A stretch of DNA of 64,000 bases. It comes from Akkermansiaceae bacterium. GTDB taxonomy: Bacteria; Verrucomicrobiota; Verrucomicrobiia; Verrucomicrobiales; Akkermansiaceae. The notes under the pieces were generated by a model, which was not told the origin of the DNA, did no database searches, and was given only the letters and a program-made list of their open reading frames with translations. The DNA lies in the NCBI GenBank assembly GCA_903826205.1, contig CAIKDP010000385.1, positions 1-64,000 of the forward strand, read 5' to 3'. A program made the position numbers and the translations under genes. Positions 49,801 through 56,900 of this stretch are shown in pieces; the stretch's first letter is position 1; the number at the start of each line of letters is the position of its first letter.

Positions 49801-50919
49801 CCCGGTGAGCGCGCCGGTCTTGTTCACCAGCACCGGAATCTGGCTCCGATCATAAATCGGATTGCCCAACTGACTGTCAAAATTGGTCCCCCACGACGCC
49901 AGCGTGCCATCCGCGCATCTGGCCAGACTGAAATTCGTCGCGGCCGCGACAGCAACGATCTTCTTGCCGGCAAGCACGCCGGACTGATTCACCAAGACCG
50001 GCACCGGGCTGCTGGTGGTGCTGTTGTTGCCCAATTGCCCATAGTTATTGTTACCCCAGGCCGCGGCGGTTCCATCCGCGCAGGCCACCACGACGTGGTC
50101 CAGGCCGGCGGAAATGGCGGTGACGGTCTTGCCAGCGAGTGCTCCCGTTTGATCGACCTTGGCCGGCAATCCGGTGGTGGTCGCCCCGCTGCGGCCCAGA
50201 CAATAGCCGCCCCAAGCCGCCAGGGTTCCGTCCGCACACAACACCAGGCTGTAGCCGTCGCCGGCACCCACCGCAATAATCGACTTGCCAGCGAGGACCC
50301 CGCTTGTATCGACCGCCACCGCCACACTGCTGTTGGTCGTGGTGTTGTTGCCCAGTTGGCCGTTGGCATTGTTGCCCCAGGCAGCCAAGCTGCCGTCCGC
50401 ACAAAGTGCCAGACAGTGGGATGCGCCGCGGGCTGTGGCAATCACCGTCTTGCCCGCCAGCACCCCGGTCATGTCGACCGCCACCGGAATGAGTGCCTGC
50501 CGGCTGTTGCCATTGCCCAACTGGCCTGAATTGTTAGTGCCCCATGCCAGCAAGCGGGTGTTGCCCCAGTGCAACACCAGATCGTTGCCCGTGCCGCCGA
50601 AATAATTCGCCACATACGGATAGAAAATGCCGTTGAATATCAGATTCACCTTCTGCCCCTGGGCCAGGTTGTCGAAGGTGCCTTGAATGCTGGCGAGTCC
50701 GGTGTTATTCACCACCGTCAGGTTGGTCCCAACCGGCGGCGCGAAGCTCAGGGTGAACTTCACCGAGTTGCCCGTCGCCGTATAGGTGGCGTTCGTTACG
50801 GGAACGTCCGCAGCGTTGCTGAAACTGGCCGGGACGGTCACTGCGGATGCCGCCATTGCCGATAAGATCAACAGCAGGAGGCCGATGAATATGCGCGGGA
50901 TGGGATGGGGGGGTCTCAT
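34813..50919 (-). CDS. Giant secreted multi-propeller (RCC1) protein
   Basis: From the ATG at 50919 this is about 5,368 residues, with a signal peptide (IFIGLLLLILSAMAASA). I count six modules. Each has a lead domain ending in a GG-GNDLVL-W motif and seven RCC1 repeats (LAAWG-N--GQLGN ... HSLALCADGT). Modules 1-4 continue with a fibronectin-like domain (FEYGLTTSYGTT, YHYRVVAT) and a cadherin-like beta sandwich ending in TYTVTVTR. Five modules lie in the first 3,200 residues and one near the C-terminus. Between them are an FN3-like domain, a YVTN-like propeller, an FG-GAP-like propeller, an Ig-like domain (WQWFHDDQPISGATRSSLAF) and a PQQ-like propeller (GDWPTFGGSPAHNGRH). The C-terminus has the YGAEWS ... 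FLRLKV domain and no visible anchor. It is probably a surface adhesin or extracellular scaffold; the ligand is unknown. Confidence 0.9.
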   Translation of the reverse strand: MRPPHPIPRIFIGLLLLILSAMAASAVTVPASFSNAADVPVTNATYTATGNSVKFTLSFAPPVGTNLTVVNNTGLASIQGTFDNLAQGQKVNLIFNGIFYPYVANYFGGTGNDLVLHWGNTRLLAWGTNNSGQLGNGNSRQALIPVAVDMTGVLAGKTVIATARGASHCLALCADGSLAAWGNNANGQLGNNTTTNSSVAVAVDTSGVLAGKSIIAVGAGDGYSLVLCADGTLAAWGGYCLGRSGATTTGLPAKVDQTGALAGKTVTAISAGLDHVVVACADGTAAAWGNNNYGQLGNNSTTSSPVPVLVNQSGVLAGKKIVAVAAATNFSLARCADGTLASWGTNFDSQLGNPIYDRSQIPVLVNKTGALTGKTLAAISSRWRHSLALCSDGTLAAWGDNNYGQLGNNNRQYDSKIPVAVDRTGVLTGKTVTAIAGGGNQAMCSDGTLVAWGENYSGQLGNNSTWDTSIPVLVDTTALRTGERFIPESTGNGFSSALVLVASPPLPTAATVAATAVIDTGATLMGTVTANGSSTAVTFEYGLTSTYGTTVATTPATVTGTTATATSATLSGLLSGTTYHYRVVAASAGGTVRGADMTFTTSTLARLASLGVSSASLNPAFSGINTSYEVIVPSATASILFTPVTQSGTATVKVNGVAVTSGTTSGPITLGVGHTPITIEVAAGDGNTQTYSVTVVRPPAVFAFNSATDVQMTVRDFVATGNTAALALNFAPLPGTNLTVVRNTGSNLIQGTFDNLTQGQVVELTFGGIPYSFVANYYGGSGNDLVLQWANTRVLAWGSNNYGQLGNGTTVASAVPVAVDTAGVLAGKSITAIASQNSHTLALCADGTLAAWGYNNSGQLGNNTQGASASPVAVNRTGVLAGKMVVAIATGEAHSLVLCNDGTLAAWGTDSGVLGSGGSSNRPYSNLPVLVDRTGVLAGKTVTAIAAGGAHNLVLCADGTLAAWGVNTYGQLGNNSTTPGNVPVLVDRSGVLAGKTVIAIATGSNHSLALCADGTLAAWGMNEDGQLGEGSAYSSPLPVLVDRSGVLAGKTVTAIAAGRIHSLALCADGTLAAWGNNDNGQLGNAGPPYSDQTRPVLVDRTGVLTGKTVTAISAANYQNIVRCEDATLAEWGWNGTGSWTYGSVPELTNTTSLRAGERSVSGVCGASYKLALVASPTLPAATTLAASALADTGVTLNGSVNACGSSTAVSFEYGLTTGYGTTVAAVPASATGTTLTASTAVLSGLLSGATYHYRIVATSAGGTVKGADMTFTTSSFATLAGLTAGNGTLLPAFSPNITKYALAVPFATATLTFTPVVTSMGAIVRVNGVPVASGTASAALGLTVGNNPVILGVTAVDGINVQTYTVTVTRLPQVFTFNAASEVPVTTSGFVATGNTASFALNFAPLAGVDLTVVDNTGREPIQGAFSNLAQGQVVKLAYNGGVYAFFANYCGGNGNDLVLQWANTRLASWGFNYSGQLGINTTTDSNVPVAVDASGVLAGKSVIAMSTGGDAAYSIGQSLVLCADGTLAAWGSNGYGQLGNISTTGSKVPVAVDRSGVLAGKFAVAAASGRTHHLVLCADGTLVSWGRNSSGQLGEGGTSNRSVPVGVKVTGALAGKRIAAIAAGGDFSMALCTDGTLASWGDNANGQLGIGTTVASTVPILVDRSGVLLGKQILAIAAGSAHALALCSDGSIAAWGSGLSGQLGTGAYADSTVPVLVDRGGTLAGKAVAGIAAGSAHSLALCTDGMLAAWGQNATYQLGNSTVPFNGSMSLSPLPVPVLTATGALADKTVSSAFAAAEHNLVRCSDGTLATWGNGYSGRLGNGGVSGYTPTAVPVNTTLLRTGESFTAAVTGPLASHNLAVVAMPPHAEATTLAATGLMDTSATLNGSVNANSNSTSVSFEYGLTTSYGATLTATPAAVTGTVATATSAAVNGLSPATLYHYRIIATNPYGTSVGEDMTFTTTYFAALDGLSVSSGTLAPAFAAATLSYQMMVSQTTNRLTVTAAAANASSSVKVNGGAASIGTATGVIDLAFGINTIGVTVTGVDVINTQTYTLAVTRLPEAYVFNSATDVPVTAGTVAVAGCTAALVLNHVPVAGSSLTVINNTGTGFIQGAFDNLAQGQLVDLAYNGVTYPFVVNYYGGSGNDLVLQWANNRLFAWGDNASGQLGNNSTVAGNVPVLVDMSGALAGKTILAAVAGGSRNLVWCADGTLFQWGKNTAGQMSSFNGAMSTVALPVDQSGVLAGKQVSAIAVGDDHCLVLCADGTLAAWGSNQSRQLGNATAAYNGETKPVLVDQSGVLAGKTVIAIAAGAYHNLALCADGSLAVWGGNGNGQLGDGTTNNNYRPSLVNRSGVLAGKTITAVAAGSTHSLVLCADGTLAGWGYNSNGQLGNNTTTSASAPVSVDLSGVLAGKSVTAIATGYYHSIALCADGTLATWGFNTYGQLGNGVTTTAKVPVLVNKSGVLTGQTITAIGGGQYHSAAHCATGTTADWGYNTSGQLGNGSSANSTLPTLVSSPMLAGGERLATVSCGSSHNLALSARPPPPVATTLAATAITDTGAIFNGQVNAKGSITAVTFEYGPTEAYGLTVAATPASLSDTTTTTVALNPTNLTAGATYHFRVVATNAGGDSRGPDMTFTTTSLSRLAALTPGAGTLAPVFNPSTVAYIATVPFASTSLTVTPQAEIATTMIKVNGNSVASGSASAPLPLAVGNNPVSVVTAAADGINTMTYTMMVTRLPQTFTFSSTTTVPVTADAFLATGVAAEFALTFAPAPGADFTAINNTGTNAIQGRFTNLTQGQAVGIPYAGTTYVFVADYFGGTGNDLVLHWANTRLLAWGDNSSGQLGNGTTSGALVPVPVDVSGALANKMIVSATSGLSHALARCQDGTLAAWGNNGYGQLGDTQMSSYSVVPLTVDQSGVLAGKSVTGIAAGTHHSLALCADGTLATWGYGQWSGYNTYAPVAVDRTGILKDRQVVAVAAGNGNNLALCADGLLVAWGLNEYGQHGNGTNTSSTVPVALNTSGVLNGKRVTAIAAGSGSCLALCEDGTLAAWGLNGNGQLGNGSTTHSSLPVAVDQSGVLAGKTIVAIATGGHSLALCSDGTLAAWGFNSYGQLGNNSTTDSNVPVAVIRSGVLANKTVTALAATATNSYALCSDGTLAAWGTNNSGQLGNNSTIQSNLPVLVNTTNLTAKERFVKLCGGSLALVASPPQDLTPSIADGSSVVGTHQPLAWSHEPLASTFRVFFGSNRDAVSSATETSPEYLGSSPTPAWTGTQPNLMLDTVYYWRVDTVYAMGMRPGKVWSFRIAPIEMAPSINHVIIKGMAVATLDFPITTTLTTSQPWSVSAASLPSWLTPVAASGTTPQPLRLRFDPGSLATGPYQTVLRVVSGAAAFDLPVTFRIVDIDITQLVAHPTRPVVYGINRAASGEAFARVVEIDAATGTMLRSLPVGTGPTDADLDPVHERLYVPNMTNWQHTGTCVIDLAKWTELPPLMLVADANRLEATSTGRILSEGWNQWVTADLYDAATGVKLATLGSVRAGDCEIDPSGKYYYHCDANSSGARILKCDISGDTFESVAAGPILAYGSYSLLLSGDGTRLFWQGYSFAADDLHALARMPAEIHATNRSGDLAIGADQMWWSDSGSQAATLPFSSSIAAVSANDAYLVRFNATTKTLVSTPLAGLTDLPGPWPRPGQTLADSPPRLTWSPVAGATAYRVFIAADAAALLAMTTPVATVSNTYYDLPAPLAAGKLYTWRVDAVTGGGGTTKGNVQSFGIQFLTGPALPMVGTGSAGQGVAISDRNLLVGSSYSALLYDFNPTTSDVKLSRTLTELPNSATAVALDTGKSAVGAFGYDTPVTDGGAVHVYRPLEAGYWESGGPLTLATPVAGEAYGTGLSASGNLMLAGTGYASSKIGRVGAYITEPASVLTQTFSAADGSIGDGFGYAIAMEGNQAVIAAPGRGPSLIRVGCIYAFSRSTTTGLWTQTQKIPIAGATSAGVSGKALALAGNTLATISDSGAVEIYTKNAAGQWAQSASINRSAVAGSSTSFGCALALLGDQLFIGDSAATCTLGSSGAVFSFRRSGTAWVAGPALTPAVSLVSSGFGSFGCALAVRDGWLLAAGGSAQPAWLFRVEPAANQTPRFLANIPSQVVSGRAFATAIHAEDGDGNTGLVMELLQGPAWLKLADGGDGNAVLSGTPAGNPGDACDVQLRVRDSAGAQSYHACRLTVLAATDLPSLTLQPLGGDTSEGRELILQAAVEGIGPFRWQWFHDDQPISGATRSSLAFDDIALSDAGHYQARVTNVVGEVVSADAIVTVAAASRYAGDWPTFGGSPAHNGRHPAALDGYSLVPAWTQTVKSGRSLNRAAIANGRAFIVPGASWDAGNEVTALDLTTGTPVWSFPFPSSYSSNPPSVYDGRIYFQRVNNENDSFLFCLNGDTGEQLWKSPVAAQWEEYQAPAVTAQGIFVEGGTYGGMYGFNFDGSRRFNQRLEQYDGWCPTLANGHLYTCVGESFKEHSPLTGATLWSVATTWDWNGWSANTVVAVTGDSAMVFNNAAAICIDLPSRLIRWQKPGAFSGSFAIGYGMAFAIQGNAVHSFSLRDGAPGLVYQTDATGTLLSQPIVFNDRLAISNTLTTWIFDLADGHLLQTLNAGGPLSYSNSYLLAAGTDGVLRAFIALSNNPRLAGLGLSAGTMLPGFKTSVTSYIATVPYSTNSLTVTPTTEHRAAAVQVNGVAVTSGAASGTIPLAVGNNTITVLVTAEDGIDTMSYVITVTRLPESFVFNSASDVPVTANGFDAGGYPVNVRLNYAPTPGTILTMVNNTGLGFIHGAFSNLAQGQRIGLTFNGATYDFVVNYYGGSGNDLVLQWAATQVVGWGSNSYGQLGDNSTTRRLLPTPADATGVLAGRTFTAVAEGYLHSLALCSDGTLAAWGYNVYGQLGNNGSAPSNVPVAVDRSGALAGKTVIAIAAGPFHNLALCADGSVVAWGYNNYGQLGTGDTATRRVPVLVAPTGALAGKQVVTVAAGAYHSFALCADGTLVGWGFNDDGELGDGTSTGRLVPVAVNMSGALAGKQIAALSAGQYHTLALCTDGTLLAWGYNNRGQLGNNSTTSSKVPVGIGAFGALAGRQVTTVRASGAHSLALCADGTLTAWGWNKTGQLGVTGITQSNVPLAIDMAAITAGTTLTQIGIGGSHSFALCANDTLAAWGDNASGQLGNNSTTPSTVPVRVDMSGLTTGARWMALASGSAAQHNLAVVGLPSVSFTPHASGLQGMAVLGSDQSGDSDLIVYAFGLDATMNGRLPQGQWLGGRFVVRFNQPAGVTGITYGAEWSTTLLPGSWLEAPDTGTGGEHVFNLPAGTGPQAFLRLKVTSSPPP

Positions 50920-51318
50920 ATATAGCCTGCGTGATTGTTCGTTTTGATCTTCAATCGGGTGCGGTACGCTATTGCTGTGGGTTGTAGGCAGGTGCATGCG
51001 TCATCCGCCACACGTGGAATCTTGCCGGATCAATTGAGCCACCTGCCACACTTGGAAGGTGGTGGTTTCCATCCTTGCCATCAACCGAAAAACCCTCCGG
51101 CTAGCAAAATATCAGCCGCCTGGCGGAATGCGCTCAATTTATGGCAGGATATGCGGGGGATGACCGGTGGCAGCTCACCGGGCCGCGGACTTGTCCCCCC
51201 GCATTCTCACAAATTCGTCCGTCGTGTGCGATTGGCATTGACCTTGGTAGGTGGTGGCGGCTATGCATGGCGCAACTGGTATCTAACTGGTAGAGTCAGG
51301 CCTCACACCAATGTCATC
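50920..51318. other. Divergent intergenic region of the giant gene and the autotransporter
   Basis: This region of about 400 bases must hold both promoters. It contains a degenerate family B-like segment (CCCCCCGCATTCTCACAAATTCG, about 51190-51213). The ORF track extends the autotransporter frame back through here, but that part lacks a signal sequence and looks non-coding. Confidence 0.5.
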
Positions 51319-53484
51319 ATGAAAGCCCGGTTTAATCATCATCTGTTGCCGCTGTGGGTTATCACTGTGAGTGTCGCAGTCGTCACCGTATCCGGTCACG
51401 CCATGGCCGCGAGCCCCCAATATTGGAACCCGGTCGGCGGCGGGGGCGACGGCCCCTGGGGCACCGGTCCGGGTGACAAGAATTGGAACACGACTCCCGG
51501 CGCCGCGACCGGCAACACCGTTTGGCCGGACACCGGCAACGAGGTGGCGGTGTTTCAAAATGCCCTTGGCGGCACGGCCACGGTGTTCACCCCGGTGCAA
51601 ACCGCCGGCATCCGCCAACAAGCGGGCAACTACACGATCGACGCGGAAACCGTCACACTGGTGCAAGACAACGCCGCGGCCAAGCCCTTCATCCACGTGC
51701 AATCCGGCACCCTCACCATCGCATCCACCCTTGATGGCAGCCACGGCCTGCTCAAGACCGGCAGCGGCAACCTCGTGCTGAGCGTCGCCAATAGTTATGC
51801 CGGAACCACCGCGGTCACGGCCGGTACCCTCACCCTGACCGGCAGCCTCGCCAGCGCCGTGGTGGACATCGCCGCGGGCGCCACTCTAACAGATTCCAAC
51901 GGCGGTCTCGCCGCCGGCGCCGTTCTAACCAATGCGGGCGCCCTGGCGCTCACGGCAGCCGACACGGTTGGCAGCTTCTCCCAATCCGCCACCGGCACCC
52001 TGATAAGCAGCGCGACTCTAACTGTCAGCGGCCTGGCGACCTTCGGCGGCACCCTGCAACTCAACGAATTCGGTCCGCCAACGATTCCCGTTTTCATGCC
52101 GATCCATGTGGTGGCCGCCGGCGGTTATGCCGGCAATTTTGCCACGCTGGTTGAAAACCTTGAGGGTGCGGTGTGGTTCAATCCGCGCAATGGCGACGCC
52201 ATGCGCCTTGTCAGTCCGACAACCTCTGGCCACACGTTGTATGGAGCCACGGCCAACCAAACTTCCGCCTGGGTGGCGCTATATGACGATGGGATTGATC
52301 CGGGCGTCACCAACATCACCCATGTGCCCGGCGGCAATCCGGAATATTCGATCAGCAGCGGCCTCGGGGATGCCGACCACCCGGACTTGTTGTGGGCGCT
52401 GACCGCCAGCTTCACCCCCGCCGGCCTCAACCCGAGCCTTCTCAACCACCTCTCGCCGGAAGTCTATGTCGGACTCTCCGACTACGCGATCCAAGCCACC
52501 CGCGTCCACCAGCGCAGCGCTTTCTCCGCACCGGCACTGCCAGCCGTCCGCCCATCTGAGAGCAAGGCCGGCAGCAAGGGCGGTTGCAAGGGCGGTTGCA
52601 AGGGCGCACTACCTAACAAATCCGCAGCGCCATGGGAGTTTTTCGCCGCCACCGACTATTGGCATGTGCAATCCAGCCGCTCCCACAATCAGGCAGACTA
52701 TGAACTGAGCGGCTTCGGCGTCCTCGGTGGCGCACGCACCCACGTGACGGAGCGCATCCGCCTGGCGGCCTATCTCGCCGCGGATGCCGGCGACATCAGC
52801 GGCCACATGATTGATGCCGACAGCGCCGGTTGGTCGCTCGGCCTGCTCGGCGAGGCCCTGCTCGACGAGCCAACCCGCACCTGCCTCAGCGCCGGCATTT
52901 CCTATGGCCGGTACTTGTTTGATGGCACCCGCAGCAGTGTGGCCGCCGATAGTGGCGGTTGGTCTGCCGCCCCAACCGGCTTCTCGGATGTCGCCTCCGA
53001 TGCGTTGGAAATGTTTGTCGGGGTGGACAGTTTGGTCTATCACAATGACCACTTCCGCCTGATTCCGGCTTTCAGCCTGCACGCCGCCAGCGGGACGATG
53101 GATGGGTTCACAGAGAGCACCGGTTCCGCGCCAGGATCACCGCTCGCCCTTGTGGTGAACCGTAACCACTACGCGTCCGTACTCGCCGACCTCAGCCTGC
53201 GCGCCGAGGTGGACGTTACTCACCAACTGATGGTGTGGGCCCTGTTCGGGGTGAGCGGCGGAATCAATGACGCCCCGCAGATTCTCACCGCCCGCCTTGC
53301 CCAGGGTCGCCGTCCGTTCCAAGTCGAGGCCGAGGGACTAGCCAATGACTCATGGTTTTTCGGGCTGGGTGCCACCTACAAGATCAGCGGCTCAGTCAGC
53401 CTTGCGCTCGGCTATCGCGCCGAGTTCCGTGCCGATGCCGACCCCCAGAGCAGCCTCGGTCTGGCGTCCTCATTCAGGTTCTAG
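51319..53484 (+). CDS. Autotransporter with C-terminal beta-barrel
   Basis: The 721-residue protein has a signal peptide (LPLWVITVSVAVVTVSGHAMAA), a start rich in Gly/Trp (YWNPVGGGGDGPWGTG, NWNTTPGAATGN), and passenger repeats (GSHGLLKTGSGNLVLSVANSYAGTTAVTAGTLTLTGSL) of the autotransporter-associated beta-strand type. After a Gly/Cys/Lys linker (SKGGCKGGCKG) a beta-barrel domain of about 280 residues begins at WEFFAATDYW. It ends in the outer-membrane signature phenylalanine (LASSFRF). The passenger is predicted to be displayed on the cell surface. It is divergent from the giant gene. Confidence 0.88.
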   Translation: MKARFNHHLLPLWVITVSVAVVTVSGHAMAASPQYWNPVGGGGDGPWGTGPGDKNWNTTPGAATGNTVWPDTGNEVAVFQNALGGTATVFTPVQTAGIRQQAGNYTIDAETVTLVQDNAAAKPFIHVQSGTLTIASTLDGSHGLLKTGSGNLVLSVANSYAGTTAVTAGTLTLTGSLASAVVDIAAGATLTDSNGGLAAGAVLTNAGALALTAADTVGSFSQSATGTLISSATLTVSGLATFGGTLQLNEFGPPTIPVFMPIHVVAAGGYAGNFATLVENLEGAVWFNPRNGDAMRLVSPTTSGHTLYGATANQTSAWVALYDDGIDPGVTNITHVPGGNPEYSISSGLGDADHPDLLWALTASFTPAGLNPSLLNHLSPEVYVGLSDYAIQATRVHQRSAFSAPALPAVRPSESKAGSKGGCKGGCKGALPNKSAAPWEFFAATDYWHVQSSRSHNQADYELSGFGVLGGARTHVTERIRLAAYLAADAGDISGHMIDADSAGWSLGLLGEALLDEPTRTCLSAGISYGRYLFDGTRSSVAADSGGWSAAPTGFSDVASDALEMFVGVDSLVYHNDHFRLIPAFSLHAASGTMDGFTESTGSAPGSPLALVVNRNHYASVLADLSLRAEVDVTHQLMVWALFGVSGGINDAPQILTARLAQGRRPFQVEAEGLANDSWFFGLGATYKISGSVSLALGYRAEFRADADPQSSLGLASSFRF

Positions 53485-53573
53485 GCAGTGCTTCGTTGCA
53501 CTCCGGGTGCCGGCTGTGGTGCAGGGTTCCGGTTCACACAATGGAGCCGGCCCGTTCGCGTCTCGACGAGGTG

Positions 53574-53900
53574 CTAGAGCGCGGATTCGCCCCGGTCGCC
53601 GTTGCGGAGCCGGATCACATCCGCAACCTCACGGACGAAGATCTTGCCGTCGCCGCTGCGGCCGGTGCGGACCGTCTGGACAATGGTTGCAATGACGGTC
53701 TCGGCGAGCGCGTCCGGCACGACGATCTCGATTTGGGTCATCGGCTCATCCTCGACCTGCGCGGAGCGCGCGTCACCGGGGGCCCCGCCGAAGGCGTTCA
53801 CCGCGGACACGATGAGTCCCGGCAACTCCTTGATTTCCCGCAGGCCGTCAATGACCTTGTCCGCCATGTGGGGCTGTATGATCGCCTTGATTTCCTTCAT
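53574..53900 (-). CDS. PII-like protein of the RND efflux operon
   Basis: This 108-residue protein has the PII fold: MKEIKAIIQPHMADKVIDGL, a beta strand at EPMTQIEIVVPD, a B-loop TGRSGDGKIFVREVADVIRLR and the C-terminal GDRGESAL. The T-loop (AFGGAPGDARSAQVEDEP) is shorter than in GlnB/GlnK and lacks Tyr51, so it cannot be uridylylated in the usual way. The nucleotide-binding loops are kept. A strong AGGAGG site precedes the ATG. It lies 26 bases after the RND pump gene and is the last gene of the operon, so it may sense a nucleotide and regulate efflux. Confidence 0.88.
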   Translation of the reverse strand: MKEIKAIIQPHMADKVIDGLREIKELPGLIVSAVNAFGGAPGDARSAQVEDEPMTQIEIVVPDALAETVIATIVQTVRTGRSGDGKIFVREVADVIRLRNGDRGESAL

Positions 53901-53926
53901 TGTGGTGTCCTCCTGGTTTGTTAGTG

Positions 53927-56900
53927 TTAGATCTCGACATGTTTCGCAACCGGGTCGAGCCGGTTCGCCAACAGGGCGTAGAGCGTTGGCAGCACGATCA
54001 GCGTGAGCAGGGTAGAGGTGATGAGCCCGCCCATCACGACCACCGCCAGCGGCTTCTGGATATCCGCGCCGGAGCCGGTGGCGTAGAGCATCGGCAGGTG
54101 GCCGATGAAACTCGTGAGGGCCGTCATGAACAAGGGCCGGAAGCGCAGGTTACAGCCCTTGGTCACGGTGTCCATCACGGATTCGCCCGCCTCGCGGAGT
54201 TGGCGGAAAAACGCGATCAGCACGACACCGTTCTGAACGGCGATGCCCAGCAGGACGATGAAGGCAACCGCCGCTGACACCGACAAGGGCATCTTGAAAG
54301 CGACCACCGCGATCACGCCGCCGATGAGTGCAAACGGCAGGTTGAGCAGGACGAGCAGGGCACTCCACACCGAGCCGAGCGCCATATACAGGAGCACCAC
54401 GATGAGCAGCAGCGCCATCGGCACCACGATGGCAAGCTGGCGCATCGCCCGCTGCTGGTTCTCGAACTGGCCACCGTATTCGACGTAGTAACCCGATGGG
54501 AGCCCCTTGACCAAGGGTGCGAGCTTCCCTTGGACCTCGCTCACGAAGCCACCCAGGTCGCGGCCGCGGATGTTGACCTCGGCGACCACCCGGCGCATGC
54601 CGTTTTCACGGCTGATTTGGGCGGGCGCCTCGAGGGTGGTGAATTTCGCGACCTGCGCGAGTTGCACCCGGCCACCTGTCGGGGTTGCGATGAGCAGGCG
54701 CTCGAGGTCGGGGATGTCGCGGCGGGCCGCCTCGGGGAAGCGGACGACCACGGCGAAGCGCCGTTGTTCCTCGATCAAGGTGGTGGCGGTTTTGCCGGCG
54801 ATGGCCGCCTCGATGACCGCGTTGACATCCGCGATCTTGATACCATAGCGGGCCAGGATCTCGCGATCGATGACCGCATCGATTTGCGCCATGCCGGAGA
54901 CCATCTCCACCTTGACATCGCGCGATCCGTCCACCCCCTGCAGGATGGCGGCGGCTCGGTCGCTGAAGGTCTTGAGAATCTCCAGGTCGGGGCCGAACAC
55001 CTTGATGGCCAGATCGCTCTTGACCCCGGAAATCAGTTCGTTGACCCGCAGGGCGATCGGTTGTGAGAAGGAATAGCGCAGGCCGGGCAGCTGGCCGAGG
55101 TCCTGTTGGATGACCTCGACCAATTCCGCCTTGTTGCGGCCGGTTCCCCATTGATGGCGCGGTTTGAGCATGATGAAGACGTCCGTCTGTTCGGGGCCCA
55201 TCGGGTCCTCCGAGATTTCCGCGCGTCCGGTCTTGCTGATCACGGTTTCGATTTCCGGAAACTTGTGCAGGCGTTTCTCAATGAACCCCGCCACCTCCAC
55301 GGACCCGTCGAGCGAGGCGTTCGGCAGGCGCACCACGTTGATGGCGATGGACCCCTCGTCCAGCGGCGGCATGAACTCCGTGCCGACAAAGGGAATGAAC
55401 GCGCACGAGGCAACCAGCACGCCGCCGGAGATGCCCAGCGTCCAGGCCGGGTGCCGCACCGCTTTGCCTAACAAACACATGTAGCCCAGGTGAAAGCGGC
55501 GGATGAAGCCGAACTCCCGCTCGGGCTTCTGCAACAGGAACTTGTCCGCCAATACCGGCACCACGGTCAATGCCACCACCAGCGAAACCAGCAGTGCGAT
55601 CAGCATGGTGGCCGCCAGTGGCGCGAACATCTTGCCTTCGATTCCCTGCAGCGTGAACAGCGGCAACAGGATGATGACTACGATCAGCACCGAGAAACTC
55701 ACCGGCTTGGCCACCTCGACCAGCGCTTCCATCACGATCCGACGCTTGTGCTCCAGATCCGTGCGGTGCGCGAGGTGGCGCCTGACGTTCTCCACCACCA
55801 CGATGGAGGCGTCGACGACCATGCCCACCGAGAACGCGAGTCCGCCAAGACTCATAAGGTTGGAGGTGAGGCCGACGGAGCCCATGACGATGAAACTGAC
55901 CAGGAACGTGAGCGGCAGCGAAAAGACCACGATCAACGCGGTGCGGAACTCCGCCACAAACAGGAACAGCACGATGATCACAAAGATCCCGCCGGCCAGC
56001 AGCGCGTCCACCACCGTCTTGATGCAGGCTTCTATCAAAGAGGTCCGGTCATAGAAGACATTGAGCCGGACGCCCGCGGGAAGCGTGTCCTTCAGCTTTT
56101 CGATCTGCGCCTTGACCCGGCTAACCACATCCTTGGAATTCGCCCCTTTGAGCATGATGATCATGCCCGCCACGGCCTCGCCCTTGCCGTCGCGCGAGAC
56201 CGCACCCTGTCGCGGCTCGGTGCCGATGGCGACCTCCGCGACATCGCGGATATAGACCGGAGATCCATCCTTGGATTTGAGCACGATGCGCTCGATGTCG
56301 GGGATGTCCTTGAGTAATCCCACGCCGCGCATGTAGAGTTGCTCCCAGTCGCGCACCACCACGCCGCCCGCGGCGTTGGCATTGCCTTGCTCAACGGCGG
56401 CCACGACATCGCCCACCGTCAAGCCGTATTTGAGCAGTTTCTCGGGTGCCACGAGCACTTGGTATTGTTTGACCTTGCCACCGAAACTGTTCACCTCGTT
56501 GACGCCGGGCAGCGGTTTGAGGAGCGGTGCGATGATCCAGTCCTGGACCGTGCGGAGTTCCATCGCGCTCTTGCCCTCGCCCTCTACGGTGTATTGCAGG
56601 ACTTCACCCAGGCCGGTTGAAATCGGCCCCAATTCCGGCGCCACGCCCGCAGGCAGTTGGTCACGTGCCATGCTCAAGCGCTCGAACACCACCTGGCGCG
56701 TCCAATACGTGTCCACCCCGTCCTCGAACACGATCACCACCTGCGACAGGCCCGCCTTCGACAGCGACCTCACCTGCTTCACCCGCGGCAAACCGCGCAT
56801 CACCAACTCGATCGGATAACTGACGCGCTGCTCGACATCCACCGCGGCGAGACCCGGCGACTTGGCGAGGATCATCACCTGCACGTTGGTGACGTCCGGA

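Noticed and set aside
34813-50919. Possible CRISPR or mobile-element repeats inside the giant gene
   Set aside because: The periodic similarity follows RCC1 protein repeats of about 50 residues and differs at silent sites; there are no spacers or transposase.
50935-51318. N-terminal extension of the autotransporter ORF
   Set aside because: It lacks a signal sequence and runs through the intergenic region; the ATG at 51319 gives a typical signal peptide.
55490-56317. 275-residue plus-strand ORF rich in His, Asp and Gln opposite the RND pump
   Set aside because: The composition is what antisense of membrane-protein codons produces; no domain is visible.
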